Source of the DNA: Prillingera fragicola
Taxonomy: Eukaryota > Basidiomycota > Tremellomycetes > Trichosporonales > Trichosporonaceae
NCBI GenBank assembly: GCA_002335605.1
Contig: BEDY01000004.1
Span: 1,736,001 to 1,800,000 of the forward strand
Direction: 5' to 3'
DNA: 64,000 nucleotides
Below the pieces are notes generated by a model, which had not been told where the DNA came from, made no database searches, and was given only the letters and a program-made list of their open reading frames with translations. Below, piece after piece: positions 10,693 to 20,604 of this stretch. A program made the position numbers and the translations under genes. Numbering within the stretch: the first letter of the stretch is position 1; each line of letters begins with the position of its first letter.

Positions 10693-10989
10693 TTTTCTTG
10701 CGATAAAAGTGGTGGTAGTCGATGAAAGAAAGGAAAGAGGAAAAGAACGGCTACCCCGTTCAGCACGACAAGACACGGGCTGAACGCGACGTGGCACGAC
10801 AATCATGCGCCCTGATCAGGCACCAGGGACGACATTTCGGCATCAATCGTGCCGTGTCCTAATACCTCACCATGGATCATTTAGCGGAAGTATTATTATC
10901 AATCAGTTTCCTAATACGTCATTAGTCTCATTCACATTTCCTATTACAATGTTGTAAACAATCATCATCCTGCTCACAACAACAGCACA
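10693..10989. promoter_or_regulatory. Divergent promoter, C9-methyltransferase / BRCT-Myb gene
   Basis: 297 bp between two start codons. The half next to the BRCT-Myb gene is AT-rich and contains the inverted repeat CTAAT-ACGTC-ATTAG (10911-10925) preceded by TTTC, which recurs in the MGR2/RTC1 promoter. Confidence 0.55.
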
Positions 10990-12403
10990 ATGCGTGAGTC
11001 TAGCTTGCGCAAGCAGTGACAACGAGCTCACACAACCCAGCACCACGCTCCCCATCACCCATATCCAGCGAGGGAGAGTCAGAAATCAGCGTAGGCGCGG
11101 AGGCGACAGCTACACTAGCCGTGGAACCATCAGACTACAAGGCTGCAGACTTGCTTGACAGCAAGTCACCATTCCCGTGGGACAAGGTCCATTTCTTCTT
11201 GCCCACATGGCTGCCGTCGTCGATTCGGGCGCACCATGTCGACAGGATCAAGGTGCGTTGCGTGTACTGGCAGGATCTGACTCGGCAGGCATTCAGTGGG
11301 ATCATGGTGTACAAGCCGACAGAAGCCCACGTGATTCTGTCATACCACGGTGCACCAGAGTATCAGACGGATCCCCACAAGGAACTCGCAGGGGTCAAAG
11401 ATGGGAGTGCTGTTATCGCGCACCCCGAGTGGCTTGCGCAGGTCTACTTCTCTGGGCTTGCACTGGCGCCGACTGATACCGTGCCAGTGTTTGCTGAAGA
11501 GGGACCGACGTATGTGGCTGTTTCGGACCTTGGGGACGACGCGCAGAGACTGCGCACAATGGTTGATCTAGAGGTAAGTGTCTCCTGCGCGTCAGTGCGT
11601 CTACTTCCTCTCACACTGTAGCTGCACGGCGCAATCGTCGTGGACATGGACGAAGCCGACATCTGTATCGCGCCAAAGCATCACGAGTTTCTCACGCAAA
11701 AGCCCATACGCTGGATTGATCACCAGTTCCAGGACGTGGACTGGGTACGCCGGAAGATCAAGGCTGCGAAGTACGAGAGCTTGTCGGCTAGCGATGTGCG
11801 GTTGGCGGGCAAGGAGCCGCGCAGGCCGGCCATAGCCCCTTCAGCCAAGACGCCGGCGAGCCAGGCAGCCATCAAACCGCAGGCTACGGTCCCTGCGGGG
11901 TCTTCATCACGCAAGACCAAGACCGTCTCCCACCGCGAGCCCTTTACCTCGGAAGACCGCGACAACCTCGCCCGCTGGCTTGCCTTCACCAAGCCAGGCG
12001 GGGGACGCACCACTCGTGGGCTGTATGACCGCTTGCTACAGGTATGTTCCTTTCTACTGCACTAGCTAACAGACAGTACGATAGCAAAGACCCAGTCTAC
12101 TGGTGGTGTGGGCGGCACTCCCCATCGGCGTGGCATGACCACTACAGGCGGACGCGGCATGAGTCGTGGTCGGACGGTGTGGTGCTGGAACAGCTTGTCG
12201 ACAAATATGCGCTCGAGGGTGTGGACGACACACTACGCACCAAGGAGGAGATTCGAGAGGCCAGGGGCAAGCGGAAAGAGGTTCACGAGGAGGTTGCAGA
12301 GCACAGGCCGAAACGGTCGAGACCTGCTGTGCCGGTTGCTAACCTTGCTGCTGAACGGCGAGCGGCAAGGGCGAAGGCAAGGGAAGAGGCACAGGCTGTA
12401 TGA
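10990..12403 (+). CDS. BRCT-like plus Myb domain protein, Rap1-like
   Basis: Exons 10990-10993, 11041-11573, 11622-12041 and 12077-12403 give 427 aa. The first coding exon is only ATG plus one base; splicing it to 11041 keeps frame. The central region holds BRCT-like stretches (about residues 65-160 and 180-235, with ADICIAPKHHEFL followed by WIDHQFQDVDWV). From about residue 284 there is a Myb/SANT-like fold: PFTSEDRDNLARWLAF, then SAWHDHYRR, closely resembling the Rap1 Myb pattern (PFT-x-ED ... W-x-x-x-Y). The C-terminus is basic. Rap1/TERF2IP proteins combine BRCT and Myb and act at telomeres, so a telomeric or other chromatin role is the best guess. No clear Rap1 C-terminal domain is visible, and another Myb-type nuclear protein is possible. 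Confidence 0.5.
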
Positions 12404-12652
12404 TACGAGAGATGTTGTACTGTAGACATATGCATAGTCCCATGATCGTCTTGAACAGCTTCCTCAGCAGTCGCTGCAGCAGAGGTTACTGCCACCATGA
12501 GGTTGATATTGACATACAGTGGTGCCTAAAATATACTCCCGTCTCCTCCCAGTGAATGGTGGAAAGCGACATGGAGCTCGACAACATTCATCCAATCTCA
12601 CCTTGATACCCACTCTCATTCCCGCTCTTTCCATCCCTACGCCGACGTAAAG

Positions 12653-13313
12653 ATGGACGCGCTCATTCCCTTCACAACATCCGGCTCGCTCGTGGATCTC
12701 GTCGACAGTGCGTCCCGCCCTCGCGGCAGTAGCAAGTAGGAGCTGACATGGGGCGCAGAGAAGGTCCTCGTCGTCCTCCGTGACGGACGAAAGCTCACTG
12801 GTGTGCTGCGTAGTTATGATCAGTTTGGTGGGTGTGCTCTTTGTCGGTTTCTTATGAAAGTACTAACAGGTCGCAGCCAACTTCCTGCTCGAGAGCACCG
12901 TTGAGCGGCTATACCACCAGTTTGAGTTTAGTGACGTCGACATTGGTGAGTGCTTGTGATGCGCGGTGCTGGGGTGGGAGCTGACGGTGTAGGTGTGCTG
13001 TTGATTCGTGGAGAGAATGTTGTCATGTTGGGAGAGATTGTACGTGCTTTGCTGCTGCTGGCCGGTCTCTCGCTTCACCCGCTCACACTGCAGGACCTCA
13101 TTGCCGAGGACGAGATCCCACTGCGCGAAATCCCTCTGGAGGAGATCAAGGCAAAGATTGCCGCCGACGAGGTGAGCCCCCGCTTGCTTTCCTTGCTGGC
13201 GCATGAGCTGACACGAGGGGCAGAAGAGGAGAGAGCGGGAAAACGTTGTCAAGGACAAGGTCATGGCGTCCCTCGGCTTTGTGTCGGACCGCCACGAGGG
13301 CGACGCATACTAG
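12653..13313 (+). CDS. LSM1: LSm1, mRNA decapping complex subunit
   Basis: Subunit of the cytoplasmic Lsm1-7 ring that binds deadenylated mRNA and promotes decapping. Six exons (12653-12707, 12759-12827, 12877-12945, 12993-13039, 13094-13171, 13224-13313) encode 135 aa. The Sm fold is clear: Sm1 motif VLVVLRDGRKLTGVLRSYDQ with FANFLLEST, and Sm2 motif VLLIRGENVVMLGEIDL. The EID ending and the charged C-terminal helix (IPLEEIKAKI...) are typical of LSm1. All exons are under 100 nt, so the gene is easily missed by frame-based scans. Every junction is GT-AG and keeps frame. Confidence 0.95.
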
Positions 13314-13767
13314 AGCTGTCTGCCTGTCTGTCGTTGTCTGCAGTATCGTGGAGAGGGAGGGAGAGAGGCATGCATGGCGCACCGCAGATTACATCGAGCC
13401 CAGCGACGCAGCCTGCAAGACGGACGGACGAGGCCTAGGTGATGCCGATCGACGCTGATCCTCCCACGTGCAGGGCGCAGTGGATGGTGACCTTCCTGGC
13501 GTCGTCGCGTCTGTCTTTGTTGCCACCCACTTGTTCATCATCTTCTTCTTCTTACTATATTGTCCATCCAAGGTCTTCTCACAAAGACTACTGACCTCTG
13601 AATCTCCTGATCAACCCACGGCAGCCCCGCCAAGAGCGCATTCAATCTCCTCGCCACGCTGCCGCTCCCTAACCTTCCCCCTCCACCGCTCCTCCAACCC
13701 TCACTTCTCTCGGCATCTCCATCCACGCCAAAGTCAATCCCACTCTCGAGCAGCCGTCCCTGGCGTC
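13314..13767. other. Intergenic region, LSM1 to HEI10-like gene
   Basis: 454 bp holding the LSM1 3' UTR and the HEI10-like promoter/5' leader. It contains a pyrimidine-rich stretch around 13535-13560, often seen near yeast transcription starts. No coding sequence is recognised. Confidence 0.5.
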
Positions 13768-15459
13768 ATGGAGGACAAGCGTCCAGGCGGCTCCTTTCTC
13801 GACCTCGTAGGCTGCGCAGTGTGGTACGTCTCCCTTCCCCATCAACTCTAACCCCAGCGCACGCCCGTACCGCGCCGAGAACGGAGGGCACAACAAGCTC
13901 TACCTCACGACATGTGGCCACGTCTTGTGTGACACAAAGGGGCATGCCCGTGGGTTTCGTTGCTGATTCAGTGGTAGGGGACTGACGGGACAGCGCGGCA
14001 AGGGGGAAGCTGCACCTACTGCGGCAACCCAGAGATGACGCTGTACGAGGTCGGCGGCCGGCTCCCGTCGTCGATGGTAGCGTTCTTTCAGCCTTTGTCG
14101 ACGACTTGTGGGGGTATTGACACGGCGATGCAGACTCTGAAGGTTGGCTCGTGTCACGATGGCACTAATGAGACAGTTCCAGCACGCACAGCTGTCGAGG
14201 ATGGTCAAGGGGCTGCGGGCGAGGTTGGGGGATGCAGAGGAAAAGCTGCGCGACTCAGAGGTAGGTCAGGCGAGGGGAGGAGCTGATGTGCAGAGGGCGA
14301 TGGATGAAGCGGAGCACCATTTGGCGCAGATGAGCGAGAGCGAGCAGGCGCACAGGCGGTGAGCTTCGTCTTCCTCCTGGACTGACAAGGGAGGCAGGTG
14401 GCAGAGATGGCTGCGCAGATGAACGATCTGCAAGCCCGGAACGCCGGGTTGCAGCAGCAACTGCAGGCCGCGCATCGAAACAGCGTCATATCCAACCCAG
14501 TGTTCCAGCCGCAGTACACTTCGCCCGTCAACGCGCCTCAGTATGCGCCGCCGCAGGTGTTCCCGCAGCAGCAACAGTATGCGTCTCCTCAGCAGTCACT
14601 ACAGGCCCATCCTCAGCAAGCGCCGCAACACGACCTCTCCCGCAGCACCTCCCGCCAACAGCCCAACCACAGCTTCCAGCGACCAATGGAGGGCGACCCG
14701 TCCTACGCAGGCGACAGGTATGCAGCGCGCTCATACCCTACCCCATTCACTGGTGGACGAGAGCGTGTGTCTGTCAAGCAGGAGCCAGGCATGTCGAGGC
14801 AGCCATCACCGACCAAACGGCCAGACTACGGCGCCGACGCAGTGTATCGCCAAGCATCGCCCGCGAAACGGCAGCGTACAGATTACCAACCCGAGTTCCG
14901 CCAACCCTCACCAGTCAAACAAGTCAACACAGGCTACCCCGCCCCACGGCCGGCCGAGTATCGCAAGCCCTCCCCAGCAAAACACCCAGCGTACGCCCGT
15001 GAGCCCGAGTTCCGGCAACCCTCACCGGCCAAACCTCCACCACCGGTCCCCGACTGGACCCCAGCCCAGCAACGCCAGCCCTTCCCGCCGCAGCACCAAC
15101 AGCAGCGCCGGCCCAGCAGTGCCTTTCCAGCCGCAGCACCTCGGGGTGCACAGCTCGGAGCCCGCCCGGTGAGGCCACAGAGCACGTCGAGCTTTGGCGC
15201 GCATTCTGGCCAGCAGCCCGTGCCGCCTGTTTTGCAACCTCGCACCAATTTAGAGTAAGTCGACATCTGTTGTGCTGTTGAGTAGCGCTGACGCGGCTAC
15301 AGCCAGTACCGCTACCGCGCTAAACCGGGGACGCCAATGCCGCCGCAGCCGGAGACGACCGGTGGGAAGCAGCCGTTTACGCTCGCTCGGCCGAGTAGTT
15401 TTGTGCGTGTCGGGTCGCGGGGTGGGTTTCAGAGCTCTAGGTTGAGGGAGGGGGTGTAG
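13768..15459 (+). CDS. RING-finger protein of the HEI10/Zip3 meiotic crossover family
   Basis: Predicted SUMO/ubiquitin E3 ligase acting at meiotic recombination sites. Seven exons (13768-13823, 13858-13949, 13994-14142, 14177-14260, 14294-14358, 14394-15254, 15303-15459) give 487 aa. The RING has C16-x2-C19, C38-x-H40-x2-C43 (TTCGHVLC) and C56-x2-C59; the sixth ligand position is Lys46, and HEI10-type RINGs also lack Cys there. It is followed by FFQPL, then LKFQHAQLSRMVKGLRARL and a coiled coil (about 100-160), the usual order for HEI10/RNF212/Zip3. The Gln/Pro-rich tail has five SPxK repeats. The acceptor of exon 6 is the least certain: only 14393 keeps frame. RING plus coiled coil alone could fit another E3, but the combined pattern favours this family. 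Confidence 0.72.
14796..15035 (+). repeat. Five (R)(Q/K)(P/A)SPxK repeats in the HEI10-like tail
   Basis: The translated sequence contains RQPSPTK, RQASPAK, RQPSPVK, RKPSPAK and RQPSPAK at spacings of about 13-21 residues. Each matches the full CDK consensus S/T-P-x-K/R. Confidence 0.8.
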
Positions 15460-15922
15460 TGTGTATGCACAGGGTAGTGTCTATGTGCGCAGAGTGAGGT
15501 GAGATGCGGTGGAGTGAGGGTCATGTAATGTTGGTGGCAATAGCTAGTTTGAGTGCTAGGCTGCGCAGAGCTCTAGCGTCCGGTTACTGGCCTCGCCTGC
15601 GAACTAGGTAGCCTGCTGTCGACCAATGATCCATGCTAGCGAGTGCAGGCAAGTTGGCGCTGCTGTATAGAAGGTCAAAACGTGTCTCATTTCTGCGCTA
15701 CAGCTGGCCAATCCCAACAGCAGCGACGGCGACGGCGCCGAAGTGGTCCCACTCCACCCCGTCCTCCACTGCCACTACTGCCGAGTTCTATTCTGGAACA
15801 CCACCATGTACAGTGAGTGGTACATGACGACTAGTATCTGCCGACATCGATGCATGCTACATCTTGCTGTTGCTCTTTCTCTCTCCACCCCCATACTCCT
15901 ACTCACACGCCCTCCCAGTTCA
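15460..15922. other. Intergenic region upstream of the CNNM-like gene
   Basis: 463 bp with the HEI10-like 3' UTR and the next promoter. An ATG at 15806 in a good context is followed at once by a GTGAGT donor-like sequence, so a 5'-UTR intron ending near 15919 is possible. An upstream start for the CNNM-like protein in the same frame is the alternative. Confidence 0.45.
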
Positions 15923-17933
15923 ATGCTAGACGACGTCCGTGATCCCCCCGAACCTGATATAGCAGCCTACAACAATGTCCATCACCCACACCACGAGCTT
16001 ACAGCCAATACGCTCCACACCGCCCGCAAGAGTACAGAGTGGACGCGTAGGTGCATCTACGGGTTCCTCGTCCTCGTCATCTGCATAGCCTGCTACACTT
16101 TGCCACCCACAACTACAAGAGACACCTCACTTCATCCCCACCGCCGCCGCAGCACCCCCATCCTCTCGGCTCTCAAAGCAACGCTAGGCTGGGCGGCGAC
16201 CCGCGCTGTGCATTCTGCAGGCTTTGACCTCGTACCCTCCCCCGTGGCGTCTGGACTGGCCAAGCGCGAGTCTCACCACGAGCATGTCGTACACATTGTC
16301 GAGGCTTGCATGATTCCGGTGTGCGTCGCGTTGAGTGGCATGTTTGCTGGCTTGACACTCGGGTGAGTCTGTCCAAGCTGTTAGGCCAGAGTGTGCTGAC
16401 GAGACCAAAGCTACTTTTCAGTGGATCCCACGCAGCTCCAAGTCCTTTCGGTGTCTGGCACGGAGCAGGAGCAAGAGTATGCACGCCGTATCTTGCCTGT
16501 CCGGTGAGTATTGCGTAGGTCGTGCGAGCCGTGACTGATAGGCAGCAAAAACTCGCATCTCTTGCTCACGACGCTCATCCTCGGCAACATGATTGTCAAC
16601 GAGGCCCTGCCTGTTATCTCAGACGAGGTGCTGGGTGGCGGCTTGCAGGCCGTTATCATCTCTACCGCTCTCGTGGTCATGTAAGTTGAGACCAGCAGCA
16701 TACCGCTGACTCCAGCTTTGCCGAGATCATCCCCCAGTCGGTCTGTTCGCGCTACGGTCTGCGAATCGGTGCTTCAATGGCCCCAGTCGTGCGCGTGTTG
16801 ATTGTCTTCTTTCTCCCGCTCGCTTGGCCAGTGGCAAAACTGCTTGAGTACATGCTCGGCGCGCACCAGGGTGTCGTGTATCGCCGTGCCGAGCTGCGCG
16901 AGCTCATCAAGATTCATGCCAGTGGTGCCGGTGGCGGCGGAGACCTGGATGAGGATACCGTTACGATTGCGCAGGGCGCGTTGGATCTCGCAAAGAAGAC
17001 TGTCATGTGTGCCATGACTAGCCTGGAGGATGCTTTCGTGAGTGGCTAGCACTAGAGCGACACTGACGACAGATGCTGCGCATCGACGCCAAGCTAGACT
17101 ATGACACCCTCCGCCGCGTGCTCGAGTCTGGCCACTCGCGCATCCCTGTTTACGACGTCGTAGAGGCTCCGGCAGTCACCCACGGCGTCTTCTCCGAGGC
17201 GTCCATGACGACCAAGATTATCGGTTGCTTGCTGGTCAAGAACTGCATCCTGCTTGACCCGGACGACGCGACGCCGCTGGCCAGTATCGCGCTCAACCCC
17301 GTGTTTTCAGTACCTTGGGATGAGTCGCTCACGACGCTGCTCAACACGTTTCAAGAGGGCGGGTCCCACCTCGTCGTCGTGTCGAGCCGCGGCAGCAAGC
17401 CGCCTCCCCCGCCAGTCGTTGAGGTGGACGCCGAGGCGCTGGGTAGTCCCACGATGAGTCCGACCCTCGGCAGGCGCCTTCGCGACAAGCTCGCAGAGCT
17501 TCACCGCTCTACCAGCCGGCAGAGCGACACCATGCCCGACCTCGAACTCGGCAAGGTCGCTACCCACCTCGACGTTGCCTCGGACATTGACCATGCCAGC
17601 ATGACGACTCATGACATCTCCGAGCGCCCCTCGACCGCGACAGCCATCTCGCCTGTGTTTGGCGTGCGCACCGAAGACTATGACGATACCCCCGACGTGC
17701 CCCTCGGTATCGTGACACTCGAGGATGTGCTTGAGGAACTCATCGGCGAGGAGATTTACGACGAGTACGATAAAGGACGTCGGCCGAGCGAGACGGCGCC
17801 CTCGACGCTGAGCGAGGAGGTGCTGCCGTCCATGGTCGTTGCGCAGGCTCTGACTGCCGCCAGCCATGGTACTGTCCCCGACGTGGTTGCTGCTACTCCC
17901 ACTGCCATTCTCGACAAGTCGTCTGAAAAGTAG
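15923..17933 (+). CDS. MAM3: CNNM/Mam3-type membrane protein (DUF21 plus CBS domains)
   Basis: Member of the ancient conserved domain (CNNM) family linked to magnesium/manganese homeostasis; in yeast Mam3 is vacuolar. Exons 15923-16362, 16411-16503, 16546-16680, 16716-17037 and 17073-17933 give 616 aa. An N-terminal membrane segment (CIYGFLVLVICIACY) precedes the DUF21 region: GMFAGLTLGYFSVDPTQL, RKNSHLLLTTLILGNMIVN, and FAEIIPQSVCSRYG. The CBS pair follows (HSRIPVYD... and DVPLGIVTLEDVLEELIGEEI), with a poorly conserved insert between. The C-terminal tail is short. An in-frame region upstream could extend the N-terminus to 15806. Introns are 35-48 nt. Confidence 0.88.
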
Positions 17934-18279
17934 GAGCGGTGGTGCCTGAAGGCGTCTTGAGCCTTCTGTTGAGCCCAGAGTGCAGAGTAGAGAGGTGGTT
18001 TGTACTGTCCATAGCAAGTATTTGAATGCATGCAGTGGCATGTAACTTGGTGCGAATGCAGCAGAGATATAAGGCTGTAGCATAGATAGTGAAGAAAGTA
18101 GATGCAAGCAGGCAGACTGGCCCAAGCCCCCCCTCGCTGTCACCACCCACCTGGCCCCGCCAGCCCACCGACCAGTAGCGACCACAAGCTCAAAAGTCAC
18201 CTCGAACCACCACCCACGCTCCTGTATCAACACCACACCTCTCACAAACAACACCACCCACACGCAAAGCAACACCAGC
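17934..18279. other. Intergenic region, CNNM-like to Sas4-like gene
   Basis: 346 bp. The part just before the next start codon is CA-rich (CACC/ACAC words), typical of a 5' leader here. No coding sequence is recognised. Confidence 0.5.
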
Positions 18280-20511
18280 ATGCCAGTCCGCGCCTCGCCG
18301 CGTACTGGCCGCTGGAAAGACCCATCTTCGCCCTCGTCCTCGCCCGGCCCCTCTCGCAGCGCCTCGGCGTCCGTGTCCGCCTCGGCGTCCCCGGCCCCTC
18401 GGCGCGGTGGGGGGGCGCCCGCGGCGGCGACACGCCCCTCGCGCCTCTCCCTCGCTGAGAGCTCTGCGCCGAGCACGCGGGCCTCGTCGCCGCTGACCCC
18501 GGCGACGCCTTCCTCGCCCGCCCCGCCAGAGACCGAGGAAAAGGGCAAAGGCAAGGCCCGAGCCCCCGACGCCGCTTCTGGGCGTAAGACTGAGCGCCGT
18601 GTGCTTCCAGCTAGGATCAGGAGGGTGGCGGGGGGCAGCAATGAGGGGATTAGGGAGTTGGAGGAGATGGTCGTCGATTGGCTTGAGCGATGGGGTGAGT
18701 CGTCCGTCGGTCGTGTGCAGCGCTGACCAGCAGGGGACGTCAACTCTGCCCCGCCAGAGGATCTGCCGTTGCGGCTCACGACTCTGCCTCTCGCCCTTGT
18801 ACGGCCTGCGACGTACTGCGTCGAGGCGGCGCCCACGCTCGACACCGCCCCGCCAGCACCAGCAATACCGGCAGCAGGACCCTCGACATCGCCTCTCCGC
18901 ACGCTCACGGGCGGCTCAACAACGGCTGGACCCTCGGCGCCTGGCCCGTCGCGTATCGAGACGCCGTCGTGGATCATGGTCCGCGCTGGCGAGGACGACA
19001 AGGACGAGGCGAGGGACGAGCTCGCTGCTGGGCCGCAGGGATCGGCGGCCAAGCGGCTGCGCAGGGGGCCGGTCGGCACCGAGGTCAGTCCACCTGCCGC
19101 AGGCAGTGCTGCTTCGTTTTTGTGATAGGCGTTGACTGACCCATACAGGCTGTGGAAGACACGTCTGACGCATACTATGAACAGCTGCACCGCAAGTTTG
19201 AAGTGTTTGAGCGGCGCCAGCGGATCAGGGAGAGGGAGAAGCTCCAGTTTGAGCGATACAAGATGCGCGCGCGGATTGAGCTGTTGCGAAACTTGCCGAG
19301 CCCGCAGTGGGGGACTGTCGTCACACGTATCCTTGAGCGAGCGGATACGGGCGACGGATGGGAGAGGGGAAGGAGAAAGCTCGAGGTCGAGGGGGCAGAC
19401 TGGCTCCGGCGGCGGCTCATTCGTGAAGGTGTAGAGGTGTTGAAGCGGTATGACCAGCTGCTGCCTAATCCCAATGAGACAAAGAAGTGGGTACTACGCT
19501 TTAAAGGAAGAGCTGACAGACAGGCAACAGACACTTCCTGGTCGCGAGTCTTCCGTCGAGTCCCTCTCCCCTCCTCCGCCAATCCACGAGGACGAACCGC
19601 CAGCTCCAAAGCGACGAGCACTCAAGGACGCCGGTCCATCGCGCACCTCATCACTACGTCGTGAACCCAAACCATCCTCTCCAGCCCAACCCTCCCCCAA
19701 GTTGCGCATACCCGCTCTCGCCGCCCGCCCACCGCCAAAACCAGCACCGAAAGGCCCTCCGCCAAAGCTCATACAGACAAAGATTCGTCTCTACACCCGC
19801 CCCTTACCGCCTCCAGACGCGGGAACGGACAGCAGCCTCAGCGAGGCAGAACCTACCCCGTCGTCGTCTTACTCGCCAGTCGTGAGGTTGCGGCTGACAA
19901 CGTCGGCGAGCGCGACGGCCAGTCCCGCACCAGCAGTGTCGCCAGTCAAAGCCAAGGCCACGCCAGTGAAAGAGCGCACGTCGACTAGTCCTCAGCGGCC
20001 ACTTCGGCCTCTTTTGCCCTCGCGTCCGCCGTCGACGTCTACCGGCCTGCCATGCCTCATTGAGGCAGCCCAGCGGCGCGAGAATGCCATTGTGGAGGCT
20101 TCTGCCGCCTCCGCCACTGCTGCCGCCAGCTCGACTGCCAACGGAGCGTCCGACAGCCCCAAGCGCCGCAAGTCTCTGACTCAAAAGACACGCGGCTCCA
20201 CTCGCATCGTCAACGCTGCTCCTTTCGGGATACCCTTTCCGGCAGCCCTCGAGACGAAATCCGAGTTTTCGTTGGTCAACGAGGCAGAGTTTTGGCCCAT
20301 CATCTCGGCAAGGGAGGAGCACGCGTCCAAGCTCCGCCGCGAGTCGATGAGCTCAAACGGGCTGGGGAATGGGCATGCGAGAGTCAAGCCAGAGGTGGGA
20401 ATGAGGCAGCCACTCCCGCCGCCGAGCGCTAGTTCTGGCACGGGGAGCTCGCGGCCAGAGGATGCCGAGGCGGCTGACATGGAGGGCGTGGAGGCTGCTG
20501 TCGTCCTGTAG
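18280..20511 (+). CDS. Putative Sas4-like chromatin protein, mostly disordered
   Basis: Exons 18280-18694, 18734-19083, 19149-19486 and 19524-20511 give 696 aa. The only conserved-looking part is about residues 256-370: AYYEQLHRKFEVFERRQRI then REREKLQFERYKMRARIELL, followed by a Trp-containing segment and DWLRRRLIREGVEVLKRY. This helical pattern resembles the 'something about silencing complex subunit 4' (SAS4) domain of histone acetyltransferase scaffolds. Flanks are Ser/Pro/Ala-rich with likely nuclear-localisation clusters (KRRALK, PKRRKSL). The SAS4 assignment is from pattern memory and is tentative; another chromatin scaffold with a similar charged helix is possible. Confidence 0.45.
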
Positions 20512-20604
20512 CACTTGGCAGATGCAAACATTGTGTTAGCCGACCTCGGCGCAAGGTATGCTGAATGAAGGGGGCAATGCATAATATACAACAGAACTGT
20601 TTTT

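Noticed and set aside
9394..10725. 443-codon open frame on the plus strand
   Set aside because: Antisense shadow of the sphingolipid C9-methyltransferase; no domain.
17307..19190. 627-codon open frame on the minus strand
   Set aside because: Spans the 3' part of the CNNM-like gene, an intergenic region and the start of the Sas4-like gene in antisense; low-complexity and without motifs.
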